NCBI RefSeq assembly: GCF_000016785.1
Contig: NC_009486.1
Location: 62,001-126,000 of the forward strand
Length of the DNA stretch: 64,000 bases
Direction: 5' to 3'
DNA from: Thermotoga petrophila RKU-1
Lineage (GTDB): Bacteria > Thermotogota > Thermotogae > Thermotogales > Thermotogaceae
Shown here: positions 7,902 through 17,494 of the stretch, piece after piece
Numbering within the stretch: position 1 is the stretch's first letter
Layout of the letters: each line of letters opens with the position of its first letter
The notes under the pieces: model-generated
Told to the model about the DNA's origin: nothing
Seen by the model: the letters and a program-made list of their open reading frames with translations, nothing else
The model's database searches: none
Made by a program: the position numbers and the translations under genes

Positions 7902-8420
7902 ATGAGTGAAAAGGACAAAAAGGAACTCACACAGGAATGTGAAGAACTGAAAGAAAAATATAAAGAACTGGAAGAGTACGCAAAAAGACTGAAGGCCGAA
8001 TACGAAAACTACCGCGAGGAAGTCGCCCGTGAAAAAAGAGAACTGATAAAGAACGCAAACGAATACCTCATATTGAAACTCATTCCCGTTCTTGATGATT
8101 TCGAAAGGGCATTGAATCAAGGGGAAAAGAGAGACGCCTTCTATGAAGGCGTGAAAATGATATACAAAAAACTCCTGAACGTCTTGGAAAAAGAAGGACT
8201 CACAAAGATCCACGTAGGAGAGAAATTCGATCCCTTTGAACACGAAGCAGTTGAAAGAGTGGAAACGGAAGATGTGGAAGAGTACACCGTCCTCGAGGTA
8301 GTAGAGAGTGGTTACAAATTCCACGGGAAAGTCCTGAAACCCGCAAAAGTGAAGGTTGCAGTGAAACCACGAAAGAAGGAAGCAGAGAAGGTTGAAAAAC
8401 CTTCTGACGAGAAGGAGTGA
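7902..8420 (+). CDS. grpE: Nucleotide exchange factor GrpE
   Basis: GrpE releases ADP from DnaK and so resets the chaperone cycle. The first 60 or so residues form a highly charged Lys/Glu-rich coiled coil. The globular beta part follows, with the signature DPFEHEAVERVE and a Lys-rich C-terminal tail. The ATG at 7902 is placed properly behind AGGAGGTG; a GTG at 7893 lies within that site and is unlikely. The gene starts 5 bases after the hrcA stop. Confidence 0.96.
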   Translation: MSEKDKKELTQECEELKEKYKELEEYAKRLKAEYENYREEVAREKRELIKNANEYLILKLIPVLDDFERALNQGEKRDAFYEGVKMIYKKLLNVLEKEGLTKIHVGEKFDPFEHEAVERVETEDVEEYTVLEVVESGYKFHGKVLKPAKVKVAVKPRKKEAEKVEKPSDEKE

Positions 8421-8426
8421 TGAATC

Positions 8427-9536
8427 ATGAAACGTGAAAAAAAGGACTACTACGAAATTCTCGGTGTTCCCAGAGACGCCACACAGGAAGAAATAAAAAG
8501 GGCTTACAAAAGACTGGTGAAAGAGTGGCACCCGGATCGACATCCAGAAAACAGAAAAGAGGCCGAACAACGTTTTAAGGAAATTCAGGAGGCCTACGAA
8601 GTCCTCAGCGATCCACAAAAAAGGGCCATGTACGATCGTTTCGGGTACGTAGGAGAACAGCCCACGTATCAGGAAACAGAATCTGGTGGCTTCTTCGAGG
8701 ATATATTCAAAGAGTTCGAAAATATTTTCAACAGGGACATTTTCGATGTTTTCTTTGGTGAGAGACCCGGTCAGGAAGAGAAAAGAGAATACGCCCGAAG
8801 AGGTGAAGATATACGGTACGAAATAGAAGTAACTCTCTCCGATCTGATCAATGGAGCAGAGATACCCGTGGAATACGAAAGGTACGAAACCTGTCCGAGA
8901 TGTGGCGGAACAGGCGTGGAACCCAATGCCGGATACATAAACTGTCCAAGTTGTGGTGGAACGGGAAGGATCAGAGAAGAACGAAGATCGTTCTTTGGTT
9001 ACTTCGTCAGTGAGAGAACCTGTGAGAGATGCGGTGGCACGGGGAAGATTCCACGGGAATACTGCCACGAGTGTGGTGGAAGTGGTAGAGTTCTCAGAAA
9101 GGTCAGGAGAACGGTGAAAATACCGCCAAATGTGGAAGATGGAACTCAGCTTAGAATCACTGGCGGTGGAAATGCTGGATATTACGGCGGACCTTACGGT
9201 GATCTGATAGTCATCGTCCGCGTGAAACCAGATCCTAGATTCAAAAAATCCGGTTCGGATCTCGTGTACGATGTTACAATAGACTACCTCCAGGCCATTT
9301 TGGGAACAACCGTTGAAGTTCCCCTTCCAGAAGGTGGTACGACAATGCTGAAGATTCCTCCGGGAACTCAGCCGGAAACCGTCTTCAGATTGAAGGGAAA
9401 AGGCCTTCCAAACAGGTATGGAAGACGCGGAGATCTCATCGTAAATGTACACGTTGAGATACCAAAGACTCTTTCCAGAGAGGAAAGAAAAGTCCTTGAA
9501 GACCTGGCGAAAAAACGCGGGGTCACGATCGGTTAA
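8427..9536 (+). CDS. dnaJ: Co-chaperone DnaJ (Hsp40)
   Basis: DnaJ delivers unfolded proteins to DnaK and stimulates its ATPase. The J domain occupies residues 1-75 with HPD at 35-37. A short Gly/Phe region follows, then four zinc-binding repeats of the CxxCGG type (CPRCGGTG, CPSCGGTG, CERCGGTG, CHECGGSG), then the two beta-sandwich substrate domains. It is a full-length type I DnaJ of 369 residues. Its stop codon overlaps the stop of the convergent yqeH by a few bases (9533-9536). Confidence 0.97.
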   Translation: MKREKKDYYEILGVPRDATQEEIKRAYKRLVKEWHPDRHPENRKEAEQRFKEIQEAYEVLSDPQKRAMYDRFGYVGEQPTYQETESGGFFEDIFKEFENIFNRDIFDVFFGERPGQEEKREYARRGEDIRYEIEVTLSDLINGAEIPVEYERYETCPRCGGTGVEPNAGYINCPSCGGTGRIREERRSFFGYFVSERTCERCGGTGKIPREYCHECGGSGRVLRKVRRTVKIPPNVEDGTQLRITGGGNAGYYGGPYGDLIVIVRVKPDPRFKKSGSDLVYDVTIDYLQAILGTTVEVPLPEGGTTMLKIPPGTQPETVFRLKGKGLPNRYGRRGDLIVNVHVEIPKTLSREERKVLEDLAKKRGVTIG

Positions 9537-10624
9537 CGTTTGGGATTGACGAGTGCTTCTCTTACAACAAGCTTAACGTTATCTGGAACCGTGACTTCGA
9601 CGGTGAAAGGGCCTCTTCGGACACTCATCCATCCCAGTCCTGCCACCGCCAGTTCTTCTCCTTCTTTTAATGTGAAAATTTCTCTCTTCCACTTGAAGTT
9701 TTCAAATTCTGTTTTGGAACACGGAGGAATCAACAGATCTCCCAGTCTGTTTCTCATGAGCTCATCTGCTCTTTCCCTCTTCGTTTCATGGAAGGTTACT
9801 TCTTTAGAGGAGAAAAGCAGAAAGATCGGATTCTTTTCTGTTTCAAAATGGATATCGAATCGGCACAGTCCCCCCATGAAGATGGTTCTTCCATTATCCG
9901 GCTTGAAGGTTTTCCTGGAGAGCTCTTCTCTTGGTAAAACTCTTTTTTGACATTCAGAATCCAGAAGATCGAGAATTCTATCGTTTGTCATGATACCTGG
10001 GGTATCGTAGAGATACAGATTCGCTTCTCTTACCTTTCTTCTGAGAATACCCAGAGTTGTCCCCGGGAAGGGACTTATGGTGTTCTCATGGGTACAGATC
10101 TTGTTCATCAGAGAAGATTTTCCAACGTTCGTTACTCCCACCACCAGCGCCTTGTCGGTCAACAGTGAAAGATACTTCACAAGCGAGCTCAGACCAAAAC
10201 TTTTTTCAGCACTGACGATCCTTATGTCATCCGGATTGTGTACTCTTATCCTTTTCTTCACCCATTCTTTGATTTCCTTCACTGTAACCACCCTTGGCAG
10301 GAGATCGACCTTGTTTATGGCGTAGATAACCCTCTTCCCCTTCAAAATTTCTGCTATATCCTCTCTGTAAGTTCCCTCGAAATCGAAAATATCGATCACC
10401 CAGACCACAACATCGAATCCTCCAAGGTACGATTTCAACTGGTTTTTGAAATCCCAATTGAATTCGACTGGCTCCAGTTTGCCGTAATGTTTCATCCGAA
10501 AGCATCTTTGACAGAGTATTTCTCTTCCTTCTTCGAGCCTTCTTTCGTAGACCTCACGCGGGATGTACCCTGGTTTTTTTGGATCCTCAAACTGAATGGC
10601 TGCTCCGCATCCGGGACACTTCAT
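9533..10624 (-). CDS. yqeH: Circularly permuted GTPase YqeH
   Basis: YqeH helps assemble the 30S ribosomal subunit. The GTPase motifs run in permuted order: G4 (INKVDLL) and G5 first, then the P-loop GVTNVGKSS and finally the DTPG switch motif. An N-terminal zinc finger (CPGC near residue 3 and CQRC near residue 38) is the family's hallmark. It is followed downstream of the GTPase by a C-terminal RNA-interaction region. The gene lies upstream of nothing on its own strand and ends tail-to-tail on dnaJ. It follows era by 11 bases, so two ribosome-assembly GTPases are cotranscribed. Confidence 0.93.
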   Translation of the reverse strand: MKCPGCGAAIQFEDPKKPGYIPREVYERRLEEGREILCQRCFRMKHYGKLEPVEFNWDFKNQLKSYLGGFDVVVWVIDIFDFEGTYREDIAEILKGKRVIYAINKVDLLPRVVTVKEIKEWVKKRIRVHNPDDIRIVSAEKSFGLSSLVKYLSLLTDKALVVGVTNVGKSSLMNKICTHENTISPFPGTTLGILRRKVREANLYLYDTPGIMTNDRILDLLDSECQKRVLPREELSRKTFKPDNGRTIFMGGLCRFDIHFETEKNPIFLLFSSKEVTFHETKRERADELMRNRLGDLLIPPCSKTEFENFKWKREIFTLKEGEELAVAGLGWMSVRRGPFTVEVTVPDNVKLVVREALVNPKR

Positions 10625-10635
10625 CGAGTCTCACC

Positions 10636-11538
10636 TCATTTTATGTCGTCTTTCAATCCTATTTCCTGTAGTATGATGAAGTCCTTTTCTCTCCAATTTT
10701 CTTTTACCTTGACGTTCAGGTCGAGATACACTTTTCTTCCCACGAGAAACTCCAGTTCCTCACGGGCGAGCGTTCCAATTTTCTTTATCATGCTGCCGTT
10801 CTTTCCTATGAGAATTCCTTTCTGAGAATCGCGCTCCACGTATATGTTCGCTCGTATATAGAGAACACCATTTGGTCTATCCTTTATTTCCTCGATCACC
10901 ACGGCCGTGGAATGAGGCACTTCCTGTCGTGTGAGATGAAAGATCTTCTCCCTTATGATTTCAGCAGCCATGAAAGAGAGAGGACGATCCGTTACCATGT
11001 CCTCGGGGTAATACTGTGGCCCTTCCGGTAGTTCTTCTTTTATTTTCTCCAGAACTTCGAAGACACCCTCACCTTTCAGAGCGGATATGTAATGGACAGA
11101 CACAACGTTCTCCACCATACTTTTTGCGAGTTGTCCCACCGCTTTCGCCTTCTCTTCACCCGCCACATCGATCTTGTTCACAGCGATGATAGTTTTGGTT
11201 CCAGACTCGCTCACAATCTTCGCAACGTGTTCGTCTGTCTTCGTAAAGCCATCCGCCGCGTCCAGCATGAAGAGAATCAGATCCACTCCTTTAAGAGCCT
11301 GAACAGCAGCCTTCACCATGTATTCTCCAAGTCTGTGAAGAGGTTTGTGGATACCGGGAGTGTCCACAAATATGATCTGGCTATCTCTGTCCGTGTAGAT
11401 GCAGTTTATCCTGTTCCTGGTAGTTTGAGGTTTGTCTGAGACGATCACGACTTTTCTTCCCATAACAACGTTTATAAATGTCGATTTCCCAACATTCGGT
11501 TTTCCTGCCAGAGCAACAAAACCCGATTTAATGCTCAT
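10636..11538 (-). CDS. era: GTPase Era
   Basis: Era binds the 3' end of 16S rRNA and couples 30S maturation to growth. The N-terminal GTPase has the P loop GKPNVGKST, the DTPG motif and NKID. The C-terminal KH domain contains the [15 protein letters not shown]-binding loop. The exact start is uncertain: the ATG at 11538 sits very close to its GGAGGTG site, and a GTG lies one codon upstream. The 3' end of cdd overlaps this start. Confidence 0.96.
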   Translation of the reverse strand: MSIKSGFVALAGKPNVGKSTFINVVMGRKVVIVSDKPQTTRNRINCIYTDRDSQIIFVDTPGIHKPLHRLGEYMVKAAVQALKGVDLILFMLDAADGFTKTDEHVAKIVSESGTKTIIAVNKIDVAGEEKAKAVGQLAKSMVENVVSVHYISALKGEGVFEVLEKIKEELPEGPQYYPEDMVTDRPLSFMAAEIIREKIFHLTRQEVPHSTAVVIEEIKDRPNGVLYIRANIYVERDSQKGILIGKNGSMIKKIGTLAREELEFLVGRKVYLDLNVKVKENWREKDFIILQEIGLKDDIK

Positions 11539-11926
11539 CACCTCCCAGCTTGAATCCTCTTGGTAGGAGATCTTTCAATTTCATCACTTCAAAATTCCCA
11601 TCCCTATCCGCCATTATCACGTCCAGATCATCGGAAAATTCGTAAAGAACCTGTCTGCAAGCACCGCATGGAGCGGTTTTATCTGAAGAATCCGATGCTA
11701 TTGCTATTGCCACGAACTCCCTCTCTCCTTCAGAGACAGCCTTGAACACGGCTACTCTTTCAGCGCAGATCGTAAGACCATAAGAAGAATTCTCCACATT
11801 CACCCCCGTGTATATTTTTCCACTCTTCGCGAGCAAAGCGGCACCTACTCTGAAACCCGAGTACTTAGCGTACGCCTTTTTCCTGGCTTCCAGAGCCATT
11901 TTCACCAACTTTTCCGGGTCCACCAT
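11528..11926 (-). CDS. cdd: Cytidine deaminase
   Basis: This enzyme hydrolyses cytidine and deoxycytidine to uridine forms in pyrimidine salvage. The zinc site is clear: CAERVAV with the catalytic glutamate, and PCGACRQVL supplying the two further cysteines. That is the tetrameric all-cysteine type of about 130 residues. I take the ATG at 11926; a TTG six codons upstream would also be possible. The start lies inside the 3' end of the CorC-type gene (62-base overlap), and the end overlaps era. Confidence 0.94.
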   Translation of the reverse strand: MVDPEKLVKMALEARKKAYAKYSGFRVGAALLAKSGKIYTGVNVENSSYGLTICAERVAVFKAVSEGEREFVAIAIASDSSDKTAPCGACRQVLYEFSDDLDVIMADRDGNFEVMKLKDLLPRGFKLGGDEH

Positions 11927-13232
11927 CGATCTCTTCCCCCTCAAGTATCTTTATCATGACTTTCTCTATTCTGTTTTTTCCGACAGCGAGTATTTTGAAG
12001 TACAGATTTCCGATCACCGCTTCTTCTCCAACGTTCGGTATCCTTTTGAAGTGCTCGAGCAGATATCCCGCTATCGTTTCGTACTCTGTCTCTGGAAATT
12101 GAACACGCAACTCCATTTCGATGTCGTTTATCGGTGTGGTCCCATCTACCACAAAAGTCCTTTCATCGATCTTTCTTATACCGGAGATCTCATCGTAGTC
12201 GTACTCGTCCATTATGTTTCCAAAGAGTTCTTCGATGATGTCTTCCAGTGTTACGATACCGGCTGTGCCCCCGTACTCATCCACAACGATCGCTATATGA
12301 ATCTTCTTGGCTTTGAGGATTTTAAGAAGTTCGTCTATATTCATCGTCTCAGGAACGTACAGGGCTTCTCTCATGATATCTTTCACTTTCATAGCTTTTA
12401 CTTCTTCACAATCTTTTGCAGCCAGAATCGAAAGCACGTCCTTAGCGTAGCAGATACCCACGATGTTGTCTATGGTTTCTTTATAAACGGGTATTCTGGA
12501 GTACCCTTCGTCTTCAACCAGTTCGATGAGGTCTTTCACTGTCTGGTTCTCCTCTATCGCCACTATGTCGACCCGCGGTGTCATGATTTCTTTCACGGCT
12601 ATCTGCTTCATTTCAAAAGCGCGCTTGATGATCCTTTCTTCTTCCTCCTCTATGACACCCATTTCTCCTCCGACCTGAACAATAGAAACGATATCCTCCT
12701 CAGTTATGAACAGATCTTCAGAGACCTTTTTTCCATCTCTCAGGGAGATGATACCGTCTGCTATTTTCACAAGTAACCTTCCCATGGGATCCAGTACACG
12801 GGTAAGAAATCTGATAACACCTATCGATCTGCGGAACACGCGTTCTGGATCTGATCGTGCCAGGACCTTTGGTGTGATTTCACCAAAGATGAGAAGGATG
12901 GTGGTAATGAAGAGTGTGGATACAATCGCCACAAACTCTTCACTCATGTTTCTGAGTAGATTCAAGAAGATGAGAGTGGAGATAGAGGATGCAAAGAGAT
13001 TGACGAGGTTGTTACTTATGAGAATCGTTGTAAGATACTTGTTGAACAGGTGTATGTAACTTGCCTTTTCAGAGTTTTCCTCCTTTTCTTCCAGAAACTC
13101 TTTGATCTTAACCTTGCTCATGAGAGTGAGAGCAGTCTCCGAAGAAGAGAAAAAGTTCGACAGATAGATCAGGACAAACAGCAGCAGCGACTCCAGTCCA
13201 AGAGTCAAAGCACTACTGACAGGATCTTCCAC
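11865..13232 (-). CDS. CorC/HlyC-type membrane protein with CBS pair
   Basis: This is a 455-residue member of the hemolysin C / CorC family (CNNM-like). It has an N-terminal DUF21 domain of three or four membrane helices (about 1-150), two CBS domains (about 200-320, including RIPVYKETIDNIVGI) and a C-terminal CorC_HlyC transporter-associated domain. Relatives take part in magnesium or cobalt export or resistance. The GTG at 13232 is preferred because GGAGGTGG lies 7 bases upstream, just after the rlmH stop. The last 20 residues are Gly-rich and are encoded in the overlap with cdd. Confidence 0.88.
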   Translation of the reverse strand: MEDPVSSALTLGLESLLLFVLIYLSNFFSSSETALTLMSKVKIKEFLEEKEENSEKASYIHLFNKYLTTILISNNLVNLFASSISTLIFLNLLRNMSEEFVAIVSTLFITTILLIFGEITPKVLARSDPERVFRRSIGVIRFLTRVLDPMGRLLVKIADGIISLRDGKKVSEDLFITEEDIVSIVQVGGEMGVIEEEEERIIKRAFEMKQIAVKEIMTPRVDIVAIEENQTVKDLIELVEDEGYSRIPVYKETIDNIVGICYAKDVLSILAAKDCEEVKAMKVKDIMREALYVPETMNIDELLKILKAKKIHIAIVVDEYGGTAGIVTLEDIIEELFGNIMDEYDYDEISGIRKIDERTFVVDGTTPINDIEMELRVQFPETEYETIAGYLLEHFKRIPNVGEEAVIGNLYFKILAVGKNRIEKVMIKILEGEEIDGGPGKVGENGSGSQEKGVR

Positions 13233-13248
13233 TTTTGTTCCACCTCCA

Positions 13249-13704
13249 TCAATAGTGATAGTTTTCCCCATGGATTATTTTAAACGCTCTGAATATCTGC
13301 TCCAGAACTATCAGAACGGTCATACCATGTGTAAAGGTCATTTTCGATAATGAAAAAACACGGTGGGCCTTCGCGAAGATCTCCTCATTCAACCCATGGG
13401 GCCCACCTATCAGGATCGTTATATCCTTTCCCTTCATTTCCAGATCTTTGAGAAAGTCGGCAAACTCCTCTGAAGAAACTTCCTCCCCTCTCCTATCCAT
13501 GACCATAACAAAACTTCCGAGGAGAATCCTGTTTGCCAGATCCTCTGTTTCCTTCCTGACGATTTCTTCGATGCTTCCTCTGTGAACTCGCTTTATTTCG
13601 AGAACTTCAAGCTTACAAAATCGTCTCAAGAACTTTTCGTAGTGCTTTATACCTTCTTTGATAAAACCGTCCAGTTTCCCAACCACCGCTATTCTTACTT
13701 TCAT
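13249..13704 (-). CDS. rlmH: 23S rRNA pseudouridine(1915) N3-methyltransferase RlmH
   Basis: RlmH is a small SPOUT (knotted) methyltransferase that modifies pseudouridine 1915 in helix 69 of 23S rRNA on assembled ribosomes. At 151 residues it is the usual length. The AdoMet-binding knot is seen in [12 protein letters not shown] and the C-terminal [26 protein letters not shown] segment. It overlaps the ftcD stop by 4 bases (ATGA). Confidence 0.95.
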
Positions 13705-14615
13705 TTCTCACTCTCTCTAACGAGTATTTCCAGAAGACTGGATTCTATGACCTTTTTAGCGTTGAGGTCCGTTCTCAGGTAGTAAGAAACCGTCTTCAAC
13801 AGAGATTCGAGCGGGAAAAGTCCCACTATCTCTGATCCCAGAACCGGTACCCCGTATCGTTCGGCTTCCATCTTTATGAGTTCAAAAACTCGATAGAGAG
13901 GTGTTCTTTTGTGATCTGTTATGTTGATAGAAACCTGGACAACTCCCTTTCCTTTCAAATCAACACCTATCGCTTTGACGTACCTGAGCCCTCCGCTGGA
14001 GAATCTGATTGCCCTGGCTATTTTTTCGGCTATCTTCACATCCCACGTTCCAAGGTTCACGTTGAAAGCTATGAGAAATTCACGCGCACCAACCGCCGTC
14101 ACACCCGCTGTGGGATGTACGCGGTCGGGGCCGAAGTCGGGCTTCCACAGGGGATCTTTTATTTTCTCGAAAAAGCCTTCGAACTCTCCCCTTCTGATAT
14201 CTGCAAGATTTTGTCTTTCAGGTCGTGTGGCAGATTTTTCATAAAGATACACGGGAATACCCAGTTCCTCTCCTATCCTGCGTCCGAGTATTTTCGAATA
14301 CTCCACACACTCTTCCATGGTCGTGTTGTAGAGGGGCACAAGTGGTATGACGTCCGCTGCACCCATTCTGGGATGCTGGCCTGTGTGATTTCTCAAATCG
14401 ATGAGTTCGGCCGCCTTTTTCGTCATATCGAAGAGAGCGTTTATGAGGTTCTCCGGTTCTCCCACGAGCGTTACCACCGATCTGTTGTGGTCCGCATCCA
14501 TTGACCAGTCGAGTACCCATACCCTGTCGTATTTTTTCGCTTCCGCGACGATCTTTTCAACTACTTCCTTTCTTCTCCCTTCACTGAAGTTTGGTACCGA
14601 TTCTATCAGTTTCAA
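13701..14615 (-). CDS. ftcD: Glutamate formimidoyltransferase
   Basis: This enzyme transfers the formimino group between tetrahydrofolate and glutamate, in histidine breakdown and one-carbon metabolism. The 304-residue chain covers the N and C subdomains of formiminotransferase (opening [10 protein letters not shown], active-site region [13 protein letters not shown]). It lacks the cyclodeaminase domain that is fused in animals. No other hut genes are adjacent. The neighbours are rlmH and a response regulator, each overlapping by 4 bases, so its place here is operon packing rather than pathway clustering. Confidence 0.93.
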
Positions 14616-15373
14616 CTCTCATTCCCCCTTGGTTTGGACATTCTATCTTTCAGAGTTAAAATGATTTCCTCATAGGTTTTACCATCGTCCGGGTAACACA
14701 CGTACGTGTAGCTGAAACGTTCGGAAAGTTTCTCTTTCATCCTCTTTGTAACGGCCTCTATTCCGTGTTTTCCCGTCAGTGTCAGTACAAACAGGTATTC
14801 GCTGGCAGAGATGGGTAGGATGTAATCTGTTTCCCTGAAGAATTTCTTGATAGTCTCGTAGTCTCTCATGATATCTTCGAACTTAACGTACATGACGCAG
14901 AAACGAGAACCTGTCCTGTTGGAACGCTTTATTTCTTTTCTCACGATATCTTCGAACTTGAGGGTGATCTCAAGATCCTCGATATTTTTCTTGAGAGAAA
15001 CGGTGAGCCTGGGTGCGGAAGAAATGATTTTTTTGACTCTTTCCAAGAGATAATCGAGCTTGAAGGGTTTGAGAATGTAGTCAATCGCACCCGCTCTCAC
15101 CGAATTAATAATTAGATCTTTGTCAACGTAGGCGCTCAGAACCGCGACCTTCGTGTCGGGAAACTCTTCACGTATTCTTCTTATCAAATTCAGGCTCTCT
15201 TCACCTTCGAACACATCTACGAACACGAGATCGATCTTTTCGCGGCGAAGGAGCGTGAACGCTTCCTGCTCGTTTTTTGCCCAAATCACATTGAAACCGT
15301 CTTTTTCAAGGGCATTTTTGACGGCAAGGAAGGTGATTCTGGATTCATCCACTACCATAACCGTTGGAGTCAC
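14612..15373 (-). CDS. Response regulator with degenerate GGDEF-like output domain
   Basis: Residues 1-125 form a CheY-like receiver: VMVVDES supplies acidic residues, VFVDVF the phosphoacceptor Asp, and LKPF the conserved Lys. The remaining 125 residues resemble a diguanylate cyclase fold in layout, but the GGDEF signature is replaced by SASEY. A catalytic role is therefore unlikely, and it may bind a partner or a nucleotide instead. The GTG at 15373 has AAGGAGG eight bases upstream and gives a normal receiver N-terminus; longer in-frame starts lack a ribosome site. No kinase is adjacent. Confidence 0.85.
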   Translation of the reverse strand: MTPTVMVVDESRITFLAVKNALEKDGFNVIWAKNEQEAFTLLRREKIDLVFVDVFEGEESLNLIRRIREEFPDTKVAVLSAYVDKDLIINSVRAGAIDYILKPFKLDYLLERVKKIISSAPRLTVSLKKNIEDLEITLKFEDIVRKEIKRSNRTGSRFCVMYVKFEDIMRDYETIKKFFRETDYILPISASEYLFVLTLTGKHGIEAVTKRMKEKLSERFSYTYVCYPDDGKTYEEIILTLKDRMSKPRGNES

Positions 15374-15411
15374 CGTGAACTCCTCCTTATTACCATTAAT
15401 TTTAACATCGA

Positions 15412-16782
15412 TCACTCTATCCTGTTCATGATGAACTTGAAGTATTCTTCTTCATCGTCAAAAGTGATGGTTTTCACGATCGTTCTGTAACCGGGTTTCA
15501 CGATCGTGATCTCGTAGGTTCCTGCCTGGATGTATAGAGTGATGGGTGTTTCACCGTGGTAGTACCCGTTTAGGTATATCGTAGCTCTCGATGGATCGGT
15601 CTCTATTCTAACCTCTGAAAAGACCACTCTCTTCTCCAGTTTTCTGAAAATCTCCTTTTCTTCTCCTGGTCCGAAATTCACCGTGAAGCGATCTGTTTCG
15701 TACCCTTCTTTTTCCAGTTTTATCTCGTACGTTCCAGGATCAAGAATGAGATTCAAACCGTTCTGATCAGTCGTTCCCACGTATCTTCCGTTGATATAGA
15801 CGTCGACTCCAGAAGGATCCGTTCTCAGTTTCAAAGAAGATTGTGCTGGTTTCAGCGTGACGTACACGGATCTAGTTTCTCCCGCACTGAGGGTTATGTT
15901 CCGGGTCTCTTCGCGGTACCCTTCTTTTCTGAACGTGACAGTGTAATTTCCAGGAGAGAGGTTCAACGTCAGAGGAGTCTTTCCTTGATAGACTCCGTTC
16001 AGGTAGACACTCGCACCACTCGGGCTTGAACTGAGAGAGAGTTGAGCGAGAGGCAAAGTGGCTATCACCTTCACCGTCTGATCTCTTCCCACATAGACTT
16101 CCTTGTAGAACGTGTAGTTTTCAAAATACACCGTCACGTAGTGTGTTCCTTCGTCCACTGATACCGTGACCGGTGTCTTTCCTTTGTAAGAACCATCAAT
16201 ATAGACAGTCATTCCTGGAGGTGTCGAGTCAACGATCAGCGTTCCGAACGCGGGGGCTCTTCCCACGTAGAAATAAGTGAGATCGGAGACCCATTCACCC
16301 GTGAGATAGGGTTTCAATTTATTTTGAACGTATTCTTCGACGTTGTCAGACAGCGTTGGAAAGGCTTGAGCGGTTCCGAGTTCTTTCAGCTGGTTGAAAA
16401 TCGGTATCGGTCTGGTGCTTGCGATCACCTGAATGTACTCTTTTCCATACGGTGGTGAAACTCTGAGAGAGTAGGTGGATTTCGAAGGAATCTTTTTTAT
16501 CTCATTTGCCCTGACGAAATTGTCGCTTTCGTATTTGTTCGGGAAAATGAGAGTCACCTTACCCTGTGCGTTGATGTCGTAGACGAGTATGTACGCGTCT
16601 CTGGAAGATTTGACGAAGATCTCCATCCTCTCTCCCACTTCATAGACGGATCCTTCCGGTTTGTTGAGCCACACATCCACCGTGAAGTAGGGTCTCTCGG
16701 GTACTATGATGATGCTCTTTGCGTCGAAAGAGAAAGCCACCATCGAGACAAGAATCAGAAGAAGAAACACATATCTCCTCAT
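15412..16782 (-). CDS. Secreted PEGA-repeat protein with DUF4384-like domain
   Basis: A signal peptide (about residues 1-18) is followed by a DUF4384-like beta domain (about 30-130, with AYILVYDINAQGKVTLIFPN). Four PEGA repeats then start near residues 180, 248, 315 and 390, each with a pattern like V-x-I-D/N-G-x-Y-x-G-x-T-P. PEGA domains are small surface beta-sandwiches found in S-layer and envelope proteins. It probably sits in or outside the envelope of the toga-bearing cell. It follows a lipoprotein gene by 16 bases and lies in the operon with rodA and ftsZ. Confidence 0.85.
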   Translation of the reverse strand: MRRYVFLLLILVSMVAFSFDAKSIIIVPERPYFTVDVWLNKPEGSVYEVGERMEIFVKSSRDAYILVYDINAQGKVTLIFPNKYESDNFVRANEIKKIPSKSTYSLRVSPPYGKEYIQVIASTRPIPIFNQLKELGTAQAFPTLSDNVEEYVQNKLKPYLTGEWVSDLTYFYVGRAPAFGTLIVDSTPPGMTVYIDGSYKGKTPVTVSVDEGTHYVTVYFENYTFYKEVYVGRDQTVKVIATLPLAQLSLSSSPSGASVYLNGVYQGKTPLTLNLSPGNYTVTFRKEGYREETRNITLSAGETRSVYVTLKPAQSSLKLRTDPSGVDVYINGRYVGTTDQNGLNLILDPGTYEIKLEKEGYETDRFTVNFGPGEEKEIFRKLEKRVVFSEVRIETDPSRATIYLNGYYHGETPITLYIQAGTYEITIVKPGYRTIVKTITFDDEEEYFKFIMNRIE

Positions 16783-16798
16783 GGGTCACACCTCCTTG

Positions 16799-17446
16799 TT
16801 ATTTTATCCATCTGACTTCCGCACCGAGGATCTTTGTGTTTGATACAGGCACAAGAGTTCGATTAGAAGGAGCTTCCTGAACGAAAGCGACAAAACCATC
16901 AACACCGCTTAAAGGACCAAGGTGATAAACTCCTTTATCATCACAGTATATTTCGCTTTCATCTTCATCTTTTACATCTACTACTTCACAGTAATTACCG
17001 ACTTTTTTGAAAGTTACCACAAAAAACTTCGTGATTTTAACATCTTTCGTCAAATCTTTCACCCTTGCCTGCCATTCTCCCTGATCTGCCTGCCACCACA
17101 CATCCACGTCGTAAATTGGATAGTAACTGCTCCAGATCTGGTTCAAGTCATCTTTAAGATCTGCCGTATCAACGATCTCCCCCGCAGCCGCGACGAAGTC
17201 GTTGTTTTGCTCATAGAATGCCGCCCTTTCACTGTAAGCATAACTTCCATCCGGATAGTAGAGTACAATCACAGGGTGTTCCTGAACAAGATAATCACCA
17301 TAGGATGGTTGATACCAATCCATCACATCGTCAAGATAAGCATTTCCAACCACTTCGACGATGAACTCGTGTCTTTCCTCAAGTGGTGGCAGACAAGCTG
17401 TCAAAATCAGAAGAATCAACCCCAGAAAGGGAAAAAATCTCTTCAT
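16799..17446 (-). CDS. Putative lipoprotein of unknown function
   Basis: This 215-residue protein starts with a lipoprotein signal peptide: MKRFF, a hydrophobic core, and the lipobox LTAC at about residues 15-18. The mature part is acidic and rich in Tyr, Trp and Asp, with a possible disulfide pair (NYCEVV and IYCDD). I recognise no known domain. The ATG at 17446 is eight bases after GAGGGGG, so the upstream GTG is not needed. It sits between rodA and the PEGA protein and is probably part of the same envelope-related operon. Confidence 0.75.
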   Translation of the reverse strand: MKRFFPFLGLILLILTACLPPLEERHEFIVEVVGNAYLDDVMDWYQPSYGDYLVQEHPVIVLYYPDGSYAYSERAAFYEQNNDFVAAAGEIVDTADLKDDLNQIWSSYYPIYDVDVWWQADQGEWQARVKDLTKDVKITKFFVVTFKKVGNYCEVVDVKDEDESEIYCDDKGVYHLGPLSGVDGFVAFVQEAPSNRTLVPVSNTKILGAEVRWIK

Positions 17447-17494
17447 TTTCTTCACCCCCTCAAATCTAAGACTTTCAAGTAAAGAAGAGAGTTC

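Noticed and set aside
7830-9452. 540-codon open frame on the minus strand opposite grpE and dnaJ
   Set aside because: It is Phe-rich and lies antisense to two clear genes; its composition is the mirror of charged coding sequence.
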